Notes: generated by a model from the letters alone, not told the origin. A DNA stretch of 64,000 bases from JAJDUF01 sp965214295 (GCA_965214295.1 OZ243944.1:1240001-1304000); one strand, 5' to 3'. Positions 51,244 to 60,206 are shown, numbered from the stretch's first letter. Program-made: numbers and translations.

Positions 51244-52281
51244 ATGACCGTGCGAATCGGGATGCTCGGTAGCGGGTTCGTAGCCGACTTCTACATGCAA
51301 GGGCTGCGAGATGTGCCCAATCAAGAAGTCGTCGTCAACCACTCTCGCTCCGCCCAGCGTGCCCACGACTTTGCATGCCGCTGGGGTATCCCGGCACACA
51401 CGACGCGCATCGCCGATGTCTTGCATCGCACCGATATTGACCTGGTCGTGATCGGGTTGCCCAATCATCTGCACCACGATGTCGTTATCGCGGCAGCGGA
51501 TGCTGGCAAGGCGATGGTTATCACGAAGCCGCTGGGACGTTCGGCCGCGGAGGCCCGCGAGATGCTGGCGGCGGTACGTCGAGCCGGCGTCTGGCACGGC
51601 TATGCTGAGACAGAGGTCTTTTGTCCATCCGTGATGCACGCGCGGCAGATGATCGTTGACGGGGCCATCGGCGACGTCCTGACCATGCGGCTGCGTGAGG
51701 CGCACAGTGGATCGCACTCCCCCTATAACTGGCGGCGGGAGCTGGCTGGAGGTGGCGTGTTACTGACCATGGGCAGCCACACGGTAGAGGCGGCGCGGTA
51801 TCTGATGGGTAAAGAGGCTCCGGTCGTAGAAGTGATGGCCTGGGGCGATTGTCTCTTGCATCGCGAGAAGATGGACGCGGAGGATACTGCGGTGGCGCTG
51901 CTCCGGTTCGAGGGCGGACAGCTCGCCTACACGGATGTCTCTTTCAGTGCCCGGGGAGGGTTGGACCTACGCAACGAAGTGTACGGTACCAAGGGAGCTA
52001 TTTTTACTGATGTCACGCGCGGCACACCCGTGCGGGCCTTCACGCTGGAGAGTGCCGGCTACGTGCTGGAGAAGGCAGAGACCGACGCCGGGTGGGTGTT
52101 TCCGGTCCCGGACGAGGCGCGCGTATACGGTTATCACGAAGAGTTGCGTCATTTCGTGGAGTGCCTCACCCTCGGAATACCAGCGCGCGAAGACTTTGCC
52201 GATGGCTACGCCGTTAACGTCATCATTGATGCGGCCTATCGCTCGATGGAGAGCAAGCGCTGGGAGCCTGTATCGTACTGA
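51244..52281 (+). CDS. Gfo/Idh/MocA family oxidoreductase
   Basis: 345 residues from ATG 51244. NAD(P)-binding MTVRIGMLGSGFVADFYMQG; the EKP-like motif appears as ITKPLGRSAAEAREML, with the catalytic Lys kept. C-terminal domain: GGGVLLTMGSHTVEAARYLM. It is divergent from the PhyH/Gfo pair and convergent with uxuA. A sugar or cyclitol substrate is likely. Confidence 0.9.
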   Translation: MTVRIGMLGSGFVADFYMQGLRDVPNQEVVVNHSRSAQRAHDFACRWGIPAHTTRIADVLHRTDIDLVVIGLPNHLHHDVVIAAADAGKAMVITKPLGRSAAEAREMLAAVRRAGVWHGYAETEVFCPSVMHARQMIVDGAIGDVLTMRLREAHSGSHSPYNWRRELAGGGVLLTMGSHTVEAARYLMGKEAPVVEVMAWGDCLLHREKMDAEDTAVALLRFEGGQLAYTDVSFSARGGLDLRNEVYGTKGAIFTDVTRGTPVRAFTLESAGYVLEKAETDAGWVFPVPDEARVYGYHEELRHFVECLTLGIPAREDFADGYAVNVIIDAAYRSMESKRWEPVSY

Positions 52282-52348
52282 GATTACTGAAGGCCCCCAG
52301 TGCGAGGCCGACTCAGGCGCACCCCCGGCGAGTGCCCTGGTAGCCGGC

Positions 52349-53401
52349 CTAGTTGTGCGCGGCGGCGGCTTTGAGGGCCATGATGTAGCCCATCTCCCAG
52401 GCGAACCCGATCCGCCCGTCGTCGTCGCCGGCGATCCCGACCGCGTGATCGGGGTCCACCGAGCCTCGGTAGTTGTACGTGTGGAGCAGGCGCATCAGCT
52501 CCAACATGTCAATGTCGCCGCGGTCGAGAAAGTCTTCCTGGTAGTAGCCCCCCGGTACGGTGCCGCGCGGGTTGCGGAAGTGACAACTGAAGATTTTCTC
52601 TCGTTGCAGGAAGTATTCGATGGCGCCCAGGGTATCGCCACCCATCTCGTGGAGGGTGCCAAAGCAGAGCAGTAGCCCGTTCCGCGGGCTGGGCACCAGC
52701 TCGGTGAGCCGCTGTAGCCCCTCGAACGTGTTGAGTACCTGCTCTACCCCGCGATAGTGTTGCTCCGGCGGGTCGTCGGGGTGGGCGCCCACGTTCACGC
52801 CCGCCTCGTCGGCGACGGGGATGACGCGCTCGTAGAAATACTGCACGCGCTCCCACAGCTCGTCCGCGCTGATCTGCCCATAGGGGGCCACGACCTCCGC
52901 CGGGGAGCGCGCCGCGTCCTCGGCCGCGCGTGCTTTGCTGTGGGTCAAGAGCACTGCGCCGCCCCGCCCGACGGTCCGCCGGTAACGGCCGGGGCCGGAG
53001 CCGTTGTCCAGGTCACCCGGGCCGGGGCCGGGCACGCCAGGATAGCTGCCCCAGGAGGTGCCCAAGCTGCGCCAGACCGTGAGGTTGTAGAACACCGTGG
53101 GGATGCCGACCGCGCCGGCAGCCCGCACCGTGGCGCAGATATGGTCTATCGCGCGGTCCCGGTCCGGCCGGCCCTGGAGGATGGGAGCGGTGTCCGTGGC
53201 TTGAGTCCGCAGGTTCAGGATTTCCAGCCCGTAGGCCGCGACCGTCCGTTGGGCCGCGGCCAGCTCATCCGCGGTCGCATAGCCGCGCTCGCTATAGCCG
53301 GGCAAGATCCCGGCATCGAGGAAAATCCCGTCGCTGCCCAACTGCTTGACGTACTGCAAACGCTCTTCCGATAGGTTCTGGGCGCTCATCCCTAGCTTCA
53401 T
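52349..53401 (-). CDS. uxuA: Mannonate dehydratase (UxuA)-family protein
   Basis: 350 residues. A TIM-barrel enzyme that dehydrates D-mannonate to 2-keto-3-deoxygluconate. Motifs: NVGAHPDDPPEQHYRGVEQV, GLLLCFGTLHEMGG, IFSCHFRNPRGTVPGGYYQE, FLDRGDIDMLELMRLLHTYN and DPDHAVGIAGDDD, which supply the metal and acid-base residues. The loop DLDNGSGPGRYRRTVGRG is atypical. It links to KDPG aldolase at 12.2 kb. Confidence 0.88.
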   Translation of the reverse strand: MKLGMSAQNLSEERLQYVKQLGSDGIFLDAGILPGYSERGYATADELAAAQRTVAAYGLEILNLRTQATDTAPILQGRPDRDRAIDHICATVRAAGAVGIPTVFYNLTVWRSLGTSWGSYPGVPGPGPGDLDNGSGPGRYRRTVGRGGAVLLTHSKARAAEDAARSPAEVVAPYGQISADELWERVQYFYERVIPVADEAGVNVGAHPDDPPEQHYRGVEQVLNTFEGLQRLTELVPSPRNGLLLCFGTLHEMGGDTLGAIEYFLQREKIFSCHFRNPRGTVPGGYYQEDFLDRGDIDMLELMRLLHTYNYRGSVDPDHAVGIAGDDDGRIGFAWEMGYIMALKAAAAHN

Positions 53402-53511
53402 AGTGTTGCCCTCCTCTAGGAAAAGATACGCGCCGGCCCCTGGGAGAGGCCGGCACGCTCATCCACGACGATTGTCGCCGCCGGGTCATGGGAAAACGGT
53501 CCTGCCCGCGA

Positions 53512-54969
53512 TCAGGATGTTTCGCGCGGCTTGTCCATGATCGCCTGGATCTGATTCGCGATGTTCTCGAAGAACCCGGTGTCGTACGCTACCTCTTGGC
53601 GCAGGGCCTTGAGGAGGGCCGGGTTGATCACCTGCTCGATGGCCGAGGCCATGAAGTTGGCGGCGAAGGAGAACGGCTCATCCAACTCCATGGAGCGGGC
53701 GACGGTCTCCATCACGCCCTCCGGCATCCCCGGCGCCGCGAGGAAGCGTGGATCGGCGTAGGCATCCTTGCGCGGCCCCATGTGCGACGTGTTGCGTGCG
53801 CCGGGTGGGGCAGTGCCCATCACCACGGCGCTCTCCTTGTTGGCGAAGAACTTCAGCAGCTCCCAGGCCTCGTCCGGCACCTTGGAGACGCGGGCAATAC
53901 CGGTCGGAGAGTTGAAGAAGGCGCCACCACGGCGGCCGCCCGGCCCCTTGGGCGCGAGCACCAGCCCCCAGCGCCCGCCGGCCTCGTTCATGGCTCTGGC
54001 CACGGCGAGACGGTCGCCAGGGTTGTAGCCTACGGCAAAAGCCGACTGGCCCTGCTCCATCATGGCCCGCGGGTGCAGCGGCTGATTGTCAATCAGGTCT
54101 ATCGCCAGGACCTGATCCTTCAGGCGACGGTCGAACCACCAGGTAATGGCTGTCTGCGATTCCTTGGTGCCGATGAGCGTCTTCGTGCCGTCCTCGTTGT
54201 AGAGGTCGCCGCCGAAAGCACGCAGGACCGCCATGAGGGCCAGGTCGCCGCCGAACTTCCGGCCGCCACCCCAGTTCTCGACCTCGGAGCCTTTGCGGAC
54301 CGTGAACTTCTCGGCCGTCTCCCGCATCTGGTCGTAGGTCCAGTCGTCGGTCGGCAGCGGGATGGCTTCCTCCTCGAACTTGCCGATGTTGTAGAACAGC
54401 CCGCAGCGAGCCATGAACGCCATGTAGGGAAAGCCCCAGTACTTGCCGTCCACGATCTTGAGTGAGTGCAGCACCTGCGGGAAGAACACGCTCATATCGT
54501 ATCTATCCCGCGAGATGTAGGAATCGAGCTGCGTCAACACGCCCTTTGCCGCCCAGAAGGCGTACATCGCGGCGTCGTCGGCCTCGAAGACGTGAATATC
54601 GGCTGGCGTATCGGCCGCGAAGACCACCGCCAGCTTCGTGTGATAGTCGGGAGTTGGCTCGAAGATGGGGGCGATGGAGGGGTTTTCCTGCTCGAACACC
54701 GGCAGCCGCTTTTCCATCGTGTAGTTTGCCCAGCCGTCGGGGAAGGAAATCCGGACCGGCTTGGCGGCAGCCCCGGTGGCACCCTGCGCGCCCTGGGCAC
54801 CCTGGGCGCCGGTCTCTCCCTTGGGACCTTGCGGTCCCGCCGGCCCGGCCGGCCCGGCCTGGGGTTGACCGACGTAGCGCACGGTTGGCTCGCCACAGGC
54901 TACTGCCAATAGCCCTCCGACCATGGCAGCGGCACCGCCTAAATATCGTCGGCGTACTACTCTCGCCAT
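53512..54969 (-). CDS. ABC sugar-type solute-binding lipoprotein with a collagen-like linker
   Basis: 485 residues from ATG 54969 with GGAGGGAG upstream. The signal RRRYLGGAAAMVGGLLAVAC has a Tat-like RRR start and a lipobox Cys. It is followed by a GXY collagen-like stretch (GPAGPAGPQGPKGETGAQGA and on, about 30 residues) and then a family 1 solute-binding protein: FPDGWANYTMEKRLPVFEQE, YWGFPYMAFMARCGLFYNIG, LQSAITW-like core and EAWELLKFFANKESAVVMGT. No permease genes accompany it. It probably binds an oligosaccharide. Confidence 0.9.
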   Translation of the reverse strand: MARVVRRRYLGGAAAMVGGLLAVACGEPTVRYVGQPQAGPAGPAGPQGPKGETGAQGAQGAQGATGAAAKPVRISFPDGWANYTMEKRLPVFEQENPSIAPIFEPTPDYHTKLAVVFAADTPADIHVFEADDAAMYAFWAAKGVLTQLDSYISRDRYDMSVFFPQVLHSLKIVDGKYWGFPYMAFMARCGLFYNIGKFEEEAIPLPTDDWTYDQMRETAEKFTVRKGSEVENWGGGRKFGGDLALMAVLRAFGGDLYNEDGTKTLIGTKESQTAITWWFDRRLKDQVLAIDLIDNQPLHPRAMMEQGQSAFAVGYNPGDRLAVARAMNEAGGRWGLVLAPKGPGGRRGGAFFNSPTGIARVSKVPDEAWELLKFFANKESAVVMGTAPPGARNTSHMGPRKDAYADPRFLAAPGMPEGVMETVARSMELDEPFSFAANFMASAIEQVINPALLKALRQEVAYDTGFFENIANQIQAIMDKPRETS

Positions 54970-55197
54970 CGCAGCTCCCTCCTTCGCTGACGCTCTCCCG
55001 GTGTGGGAGAGGCTCCGGCTCACCGTCTTCGCACGATGCGTCTGTATCTTAGTGAGCCTATAATCGCCATATTACACTGCTCTGGCACATCTGTCTAGGC
55101 TATGGACGGCAGCGATCATAGCGTTTACGGTGTAGGTCGGCCCGGATGGTCGTATTTTACGCGGATGGCAGCTTCTGGCCGGGAAAGAGCGGACAAG

Positions 55198-56514
55198 ATG
55201 AGCACAGCATACTGCGAGAAAGTGGACGTGTTCCTCCCCGGACAGGGCGAGACGTTGCTGGCAGCGCCCGACTATCACTGGGAGCGCGCCGAGGGCATGG
55301 TAGGGCTTTTCTTCTTCAGCACCCGCGATCCCAATACCGTGCTCATCACCCCCGCCAGCTCGACGCGCGAACAAAAGCAACGGTTGGCGCAGGCACGGAT
55401 CATCGTGGACCATACGAATCAGCAGTTCCACGACCTCGACGGGTTTGGGGTGCATATTCCCGGCCTGCTCGTCACCGCACGAGGCACGGCGATTGCCGTG
55501 TGCCAGCGACGGCACGACTCGACGAGCGATGGTCGCACGGCCAAGGACATCTTGCTGTCGCGGAGCGAGGACGGCGGCCGGAGCTGGACCCGGCAGGAGG
55601 TGCTCTACACGGACCCGGCGAGCCATTGTTGTCCCAGTGCCCTCGTCGAGGACCGCAGCACCGGCGCTCTGTTCCTGGCGTTCTGGAAGGTGCCCGCATC
55701 GGTGGTGGACATTCTGGATTACTTCCGTACCTCCGGCAAGCGGTGCGCCGAGTGCTGGCTGCTCAAGAGCACCGACGAGGGCTGTACGTGGTCGGCGCCG
55801 GCCCGGATCCGGCCGGTGCCGAATAAGGCGGGCTGGGTGGCCTGGTCGAGCAACGGCGTCCACGGCATCCAGCTAGCGGTGGGGGCGCACGCGGGGCGGC
55901 TGGTCATCCCGGCCTTCCTCTATAAAGCCGGCGAGCCGGGACAGGTACCCGGGATGCGCGGCGGGCTGCTCTACAGCGACGATCACGGGGAAACGTGGCA
56001 CGCCGGTGCCGTCTTGCCCGACGGGTCCGATGAGGCCAGCCTCGTGGAAACGGTAGCGGGCGACATTTACGTCAGTTATCGTAAGAACACCCGGCGCACC
56101 GGCTACCGGCACTACGCCCGCAGCACCGACGGCGGCGAGAACTTTGCCGAGGTGGGGCAGCATGAAGACCTGCCCGGTCCGGGCGTGGACGCCGGCTTGG
56201 TGCGCTACGCCAGCCCCGCCGACAGGCAGCCTCCTACCCTGCTCTACTCCCATCCGCCGAGCCGCCCCCGGCGCCCGGATACGCCATCGCCGCGCATGGG
56301 CGGATCGGACCTGACCGTCTACTTGAGCCGCGACGAGGGGCGGACGTGGCCGGTCTCACGGCTGATCGAACCGGGACCGGCCCGGTACTCCGATCTGGCC
56401 GTGGCCGGGGACGGGACGATTCTCTGCCTCTACACCAATGGCCGGAGCCGCGACCTCGAAAAGATCAGTGTCGCCCGCTTCAACTTGGCCTGGGTGCTGG
56501 CGGGTCATGGTTGA
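55198..56514 (+). CDS. Sialidase-like (BNR/Asp-box) six-bladed propeller protein
   Basis: 438 residues from ATG 55198. Five Asp-boxes are visible (SEDGGRSW, STDEGCTW, SDDHGETW, STDGGENF, SRDEGRTW), with the first-blade RHDSTSDGR in the position of a catalytic arginine motif and FHDLDGFGVHIPG upstream. Members of this fold include sialidases and other glycan hydrolases or lyases. No signal peptide is seen, so it may be cytoplasmic. It lies between the solute-binding gene and the sugar isomerase. Confidence 0.8.
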   Translation: MSTAYCEKVDVFLPGQGETLLAAPDYHWERAEGMVGLFFFSTRDPNTVLITPASSTREQKQRLAQARIIVDHTNQQFHDLDGFGVHIPGLLVTARGTAIAVCQRRHDSTSDGRTAKDILLSRSEDGGRSWTRQEVLYTDPASHCCPSALVEDRSTGALFLAFWKVPASVVDILDYFRTSGKRCAECWLLKSTDEGCTWSAPARIRPVPNKAGWVAWSSNGVHGIQLAVGAHAGRLVIPAFLYKAGEPGQVPGMRGGLLYSDDHGETWHAGAVLPDGSDEASLVETVAGDIYVSYRKNTRRTGYRHYARSTDGGENFAEVGQHEDLPGPGVDAGLVRYASPADRQPPTLLYSHPPSRPRRPDTPSPRMGGSDLTVYLSRDEGRTWPVSRLIEPGPARYSDLAVAGDGTILCLYTNGRSRDLEKISVARFNLAWVLAGHG

Positions 56515-56629
56515 GCCGCCAATGGCTTTCCCAGACCTGGCTGCCGCGGCAGCTTTGGCAGAGCATAGTTGGGTTGGCATAGGGACAAGCTGATGAAGAG
56601 GGGCCTGTCCCTACAGGCAAATGAAGACG

Positions 56630-57436
56630 CTACGCTACTTGCGCGAGGCAGTGCCGGAGATAGCGGGCGGTCTCCTGGAGCGTTTGGTCGCGCGGCTCGG
56701 CGACACTGCACTCCAGGGCACCGTAACCGGCGTAGCCCATGTCGCGGAGCGCCCGGAAGCCGCTGACGAAATCGGTATGTCCCCGGCCGGGGACCTGGCG
56801 GTTGCTGTCGGCGAGATGGATATGGCGCACGTGCCGCGCGGCCGCCGTGAGGCTGGCCCCGATATCGGCTTCCTCGACGTTCATGTGGAAGAAGTCGGCC
56901 ATTAGCTTCAGGCCGGAACTGTCTACCTCGTCACAGATCGCGGCGGCCTCGGCCAGGTCTTGGGGGAAGTTGGATTCGTAGCGGATCAACGGTTCGAGCA
57001 GGATACACACGCCCAAGTCGGCCGCCTCCTGTGCCAGGGGGCGCATGATCGTCACCAGCAGCTCGCGTTGCAGCTGCTCGGTGCTGGCATACGGTTCGAG
57101 ACTGAGCACCCGTGGGTCGCGGTTGAACAGCGGGACCGCGATACAGCCGAGAGCGCCGACTGCCGAGGCCAGCTTGAGCACCTGGCGCAGCTGTCGGACC
57201 GCGGCCTCGCGGTTGGCCTGATCGCGGTGGATAAACTGGGCACTGTGGCCGCCGCAGATCGTACTCGCCTGGATCGGACTCGCGGCCAGGGCCGCCTTGA
57301 TCTCGTCCCCTCGGGAGAGCAGCCGGCCGTCGAAGTCGGTCAGCTCTACTCCCTCATAACCCCACGCCGCCAAGTTGGCCAGGCGGTCGGCGAAGGTGTC
57401 GCCGGGGACTAAGTGCTCCTGACAGGAAAGCCTCAT
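56630..57436 (-). CDS. Sugar phosphate isomerase/epimerase (AP-endonuclease-2 fold)
   Basis: 268 residues, a TIM barrel of the IolE/hydroxypyruvate isomerase family. WGYEGVELTDFDG, ICGGHSAQFIHRDQANREAA, ILLEPLIRYESNFPQDLAEA with the metal-binding Glu, GLKLMADFFHMNVEEADIGA with His/Asp, and IHLADSNRQVPGRGHTDFVS. The C-terminal GYGALECSV supplies the last Glu ligand. It fits with the Gfo/Idh/MocA genes in sugar or inositol catabolism. Confidence 0.88.
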   Translation of the reverse strand: MRLSCQEHLVPGDTFADRLANLAAWGYEGVELTDFDGRLLSRGDEIKAALAASPIQASTICGGHSAQFIHRDQANREAAVRQLRQVLKLASAVGALGCIAVPLFNRDPRVLSLEPYASTEQLQRELLVTIMRPLAQEAADLGVCILLEPLIRYESNFPQDLAEAAAICDEVDSSGLKLMADFFHMNVEEADIGASLTAAARHVRHIHLADSNRQVPGRGHTDFVSGFRALRDMGYAGYGALECSVAEPRDQTLQETARYLRHCLAQVA

Positions 57437-57571
57437 CGGTCGCTCCTCTCTCCTGCGGGTCGTATTCGTGAGCCGGCTCGGGGGGCGCTATGAGCGTCTC
57501 CAACGGCCCAGTGCCACCAGTGTACCTGCTGCCACACCTGCTGCTGGCGGTCGCCTCCTCAAGATATTGAT

Positions 57572-57586
57572 AGTGATACGATCACT
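57572..57586. promoter_or_regulatory. Inverted repeat upstream of the hsp20 promoter
   Basis: AGTGAT-ACG-ATCACT is a perfect 6-3-6 dyad that ends 5 bp before the -35 TTGACA. It differs from CIRCE and from HAIR (HspR) sequences, so the regulator would be another one. Confidence 0.5.
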
Positions 57587-57590
57587 TCTA

Positions 57591-57619
57591 TTGACAAATA
57601 AGAAATAAGGTGCTATGCT
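57591..57619 (+). promoter_or_regulatory. Sigma-70-type promoter of hsp20
   Basis: TTGACA (57591-57596), 17-bp spacer, TATGCT (57614-57619). The leader to the ATG at 57703 is about 76 bases. Short hairpin possibilities exist in it but no clear RNA thermometer is seen. Confidence 0.65.
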
Positions 57620-57702
57620 CTCTACTGCCACTATGAAGATGGGTGGCAGTGACACACAATGAGGCGGCGGGACGCGGCAGTCCCGCTAGAGAGGTTCGAA
57701 CG

Positions 57703-58146
57703 ATGGCGACGATTGTGCGGTATGAGCCGTTTGCAGTAGCGCGCCCCTTCGGTGGGCTGGCCGACCGGCTGCTCCGAGACAGTATGGCTTTCCCCCGGTC
57801 GTGGAGCGGCCGGACAGCGCCGGGCAACTATCCGGCCCCTAGCCTCTACGAGACGGCTGAGGGCTACGAGCTACAGGTGCCGCTGCCGGGGGTGAAGGCC
57901 GATGATCTGGAGGTCTCGATCCACGACGACGTGGTGACGATCAAGGGCCAGCGCACGGTGACTGTGCCGGAGCAGGCCACGCGGTTGTGGTGGGGCGTGC
58001 AGTCCGGTGATTTCCACTTTGCCTGGCGGCTGCCGGGCGAGGTGGACGCCGAGGAGGTACAGGCGCACTTGGCGGACGGTATGCTGCGGCTCACGCTGCC
58101 GAAGGCGCCGCATCAGCGCTCGCGCCGCATCGCAGTCGCGGCATAG
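57703..58146 (+). CDS. Hsp20 small heat-shock protein
   Basis: 147 residues from ATG 57703 (GAGAGG upstream). Alpha-crystallin domain: APSLYETAEGYELQVPLPGV, VSIHDDVVTIKGQRTVTVPE, FHFAWRLPGEVDAEEVQAHL, ADGMLRLTLPKAPHQRSRRI, the GxLxLxxPK core reading as GMLRLTLPKA. It is an ATP-independent chaperone holding unfolded proteins. A strong promoter and a dyad lie upstream, and the MITE-like element copy 2 starts 20 bp past the stop. Confidence 0.92.
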   Translation: MATIVRYEPFAVARPFGGLADRLLRDSMAFPRSWSGRTAPGNYPAPSLYETAEGYELQVPLPGVKADDLEVSIHDDVVTIKGQRTVTVPEQATRLWWGVQSGDFHFAWRLPGEVDAEEVQAHLADGMLRLTLPKAPHQRSRRIAVAA

Positions 58147-58165
58147 ATTGCGGGTCCTCATCCCC

Positions 58166-58292
58166 TGACGGGCCAAAGCCGCACGGCTGATGCCAGGTGT
58201 CGCGGGCTAAAACTCCGGCGGTCGCAGGCCCCCGCTGTCAGTCCAGCATGGCCGGAGTTTTGGCCCGCGAGTGGTGCGGCTTTGGCCCGTCA
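58166..58292. mobile_element. 127-bp MITE-like element, copy 2
   Basis: Same length as copy 1 (44089-44215), seven differences (about 94% identity), same outer arms TGACGGGCCAAAGCCGCAC and complement and same inner arms. Left flank CTCATCCCC resembles CTCACCCCC at copy 1. It lies 14 kb from the first. Confidence 0.75.
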
Positions 58293-58359
58293 CCAAGCCC
58301 CCCTCTCTACCACGGTGGAGAGGGGGGTGTTTGTTGGGGGCTGGTGAGAAGGCGGGCTG

Positions 58360-58887
58360 TTAGCCTGCTGCCGCGACTTGTTGGGCCGCCGCGAGCACGT
58401 CGTCGTAGTCCGGCTCGGCGACAACCTCCGGCAGATAATTCGTGTAGCGGATCACGTTGTCCTGGTCCAGGATAAGGACGGTGCGGCTGAGGAGGCGCAG
58501 GTCATCCATGGTCACGCCGTAGTCGATGCCGAACTGTGGGTTGCGATACGCCGAAAGGAGTGTATGGTGGCGCACGCCCTCGGCCTCAGCCCAGCGCTTG
58601 AGTGCAAAGGGTAGGTCAATGCTGACTGTAATGACATCAATATCGTCCAGCTTGGCCGCTTCCTCGTCAAAGCGGACCGTCTCGGTGTGGCAGACCCCGG
58701 TGTCTATGGAGGGAACGAGACTCAGAATACGCACCTTCGACCCGGTATCGCCCAGGCTGACCTCCCCCATGTCCGTGTTCACCAAGAGAAAGTCCGGTGC
58801 TTGGTCGCCGACCTTCAGCTCGCGTCCCAAGAGGGTGATAGGGGTACCGCCCCGCGTCACTGCGCCAACCCGTTCTGCTACGTCCAT
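58360..58887 (-). CDS. tpx: Thiol peroxidase (Tpx), single-cysteine form
   Basis: 175 residues from ATG 58887 with TAGGAGG upstream. Peroxiredoxin of the Tpx family: GDQAPDFLLVNTDMGEVSLG, LSLVPSIDTGVCHTETVRFD with peroxidatic Cys66, TVSIDLPFALKRWAEAEGV and FGIDYGVTMDDLRLLSRTVL. The resolving Cys of the usual KRFCGAEG segment is replaced (Ala100 in KRWAEAEG), and no other Cys is in the protein. It must use an external thiol as reductant. The nearby tandem TTCGTACA repeats could be an operator. Confidence 0.9.
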   Translation of the reverse strand: MDVAERVGAVTRGGTPITLLGRELKVGDQAPDFLLVNTDMGEVSLGDTGSKVRILSLVPSIDTGVCHTETVRFDEEAAKLDDIDVITVSIDLPFALKRWAEAEGVRHHTLLSAYRNPQFGIDYGVTMDDLRLLSRTVLILDQDNVIRYTNYLPEVVAEPDYDDVLAAAQQVAAAG

Positions 58888-58910
58888 CGATATGCCTCCT
58901 ATGGTCAGTT

Positions 58911-58937
58911 TTCGTACATTCGTACATAGGTATAGCA
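58911..58937 (-). promoter_or_regulatory. Possible tpx promoter with a tandem 8-bp repeat
   Basis: TTCGTACA occurs twice in tandem (58911-58926). Beside it on the minus strand lies TGCTATACC (58929-58937), an extended -10-like sequence. The repeats would be at the transcript start and may be the site of an oxidative-stress regulator. Confidence 0.3.
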
Positions 58938-59000
58938 CAATTGCGCCGGTACGGTGGTCTCCAAGTGTCAGCGCAGCGGTGCCCCCCGGCCGCCGCCAGT

Positions 59001-60104
59001 CTAGCGGACAACGGCCAGCAACTCCCACGCTTCATCCGCCAATTCCAGCAGGAAGCGTCGCCACTCGCCTTCGCGATCCATGATCTCCGCAATGGGCCGG
59101 CCATGCCGCTGCTCCAGCCGGGCGTGGCGATGCTCGCGGAGCACGGTGCTGATCGTTCCCCCGACAAAGGCCAGGAGATAGCGTAGCGCCGCCGCCGCCG
59201 TGTACCCGAACCGCACCCCCCGTGGATCACCCTGCCAGCCGGCTGCGCGCAGTCCAGCGAGGTAGCCAGCGAAAGCCAACTCGTCCAGTTCCCGAGCCAC
59301 GGCCATCTCCACCATCCCACGCCAGAGGGCCGACGAGACGAGTCCGACGATCTCCGCCCCAAGCGGCGCGATGCCCACACACTCCCAGTCAACTGCTACT
59401 GTCTGTACCTGGCCACCTACCCCTCGCCGGGCGAACAGATTAGACGGGTTCGCATCGAGATGGCACAAGGTCTGCGGTAGCTGATCGAGGGCATCGAGCA
59501 GCGTGTCCATGTCTCGCCAGAGACGCAAGACGCCATCGGCAACGGCCGGTGGAAACGCGCGACGCACCAATGGGTGCTCCCGAATACCGGGAAGTTTGGC
59601 TGCGGAGGTGGCACGTCGCGTGACCCACGCCCGCAGAAATCCGCGACTGAGCCACGGATCGGCTGGCAAGGGGCGACCAGCTAGGTAGGCGCCGTTAAAC
59701 TGACCGAGGTGTCGGGCGGCCAGCCGATAGCGGGCTAGGGGCCAGGGCTGACCCACGTGATCCGTAAGCTCCTCCAGCCACATCCAATGGTATCCGGCCT
59801 GTTCTTCAACGGCAAGACAGCGTGGGGCTGCCATGCCTCCAGGCAGGTCGGCGAGTAGTCCCGATTGGTAGGCCTGGGCCTCGCGCGTGCCGCTGTCAAG
59901 CTCGGCGCGCCGAGACACGATTTTGAGGATGATGGCCCAGGATATCCCTTGCCTGGAGGTGGGATCGGCCTCCTGATGGTGTGCATTGCCAGCCCAACGA
60001 TACATAAGGTTGTCGCTATAGCTATCGATAGGGTGATATTTCCAGTCGGTGACCTCGACAGTGTCGCTGCCTAGCGCCTGCCGCACCAGCGGTGTGAGCC
60101 TCAC
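59001..60104 (-). CDS. Aminoglycoside phosphotransferase (APH)-family kinase-like protein
   Basis: 367 residues. The catalytic loop is LCHLDANPSNLFAR (HxDxxxxN), followed by the metal-binding Asp in VAVDWECVGIAPLG. The ATP-binding Lys is likely in AIILKIVSRR. Members phosphorylate small molecules: choline, homoserine, sugars or antibiotics. No resistance context is visible, so the name is a family label only. Confidence 0.82.
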   Translation of the reverse strand: MRLTPLVRQALGSDTVEVTDWKYHPIDSYSDNLMYRWAGNAHHQEADPTSRQGISWAIILKIVSRRAELDSGTREAQAYQSGLLADLPGGMAAPRCLAVEEQAGYHWMWLEELTDHVGQPWPLARYRLAARHLGQFNGAYLAGRPLPADPWLSRGFLRAWVTRRATSAAKLPGIREHPLVRRAFPPAVADGVLRLWRDMDTLLDALDQLPQTLCHLDANPSNLFARRGVGGQVQTVAVDWECVGIAPLGAEIVGLVSSALWRGMVEMAVARELDELAFAGYLAGLRAAGWQGDPRGVRFGYTAAAALRYLLAFVGGTISTVLREHRHARLEQRHGRPIAEIMDREGEWRRFLLELADEAWELLAVVR

Positions 60105-60206
60105 CCGATCAATAGCGCGCAGGCGTGCCTCGATTTCTATGGTGACTCTCCAACTGACCCCGGTCGCTGCTGGAGGCGGTTTCCGGGCGGGGGCCGGCGC
60201 TTTGAG

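Noticed and set aside
57620..57702. ROSE-type RNA thermometer in the hsp20 leader
   Set aside because: The leader can form weak hairpins, but I could not find a stable one that hides the GAGAGG site; no support without folding.
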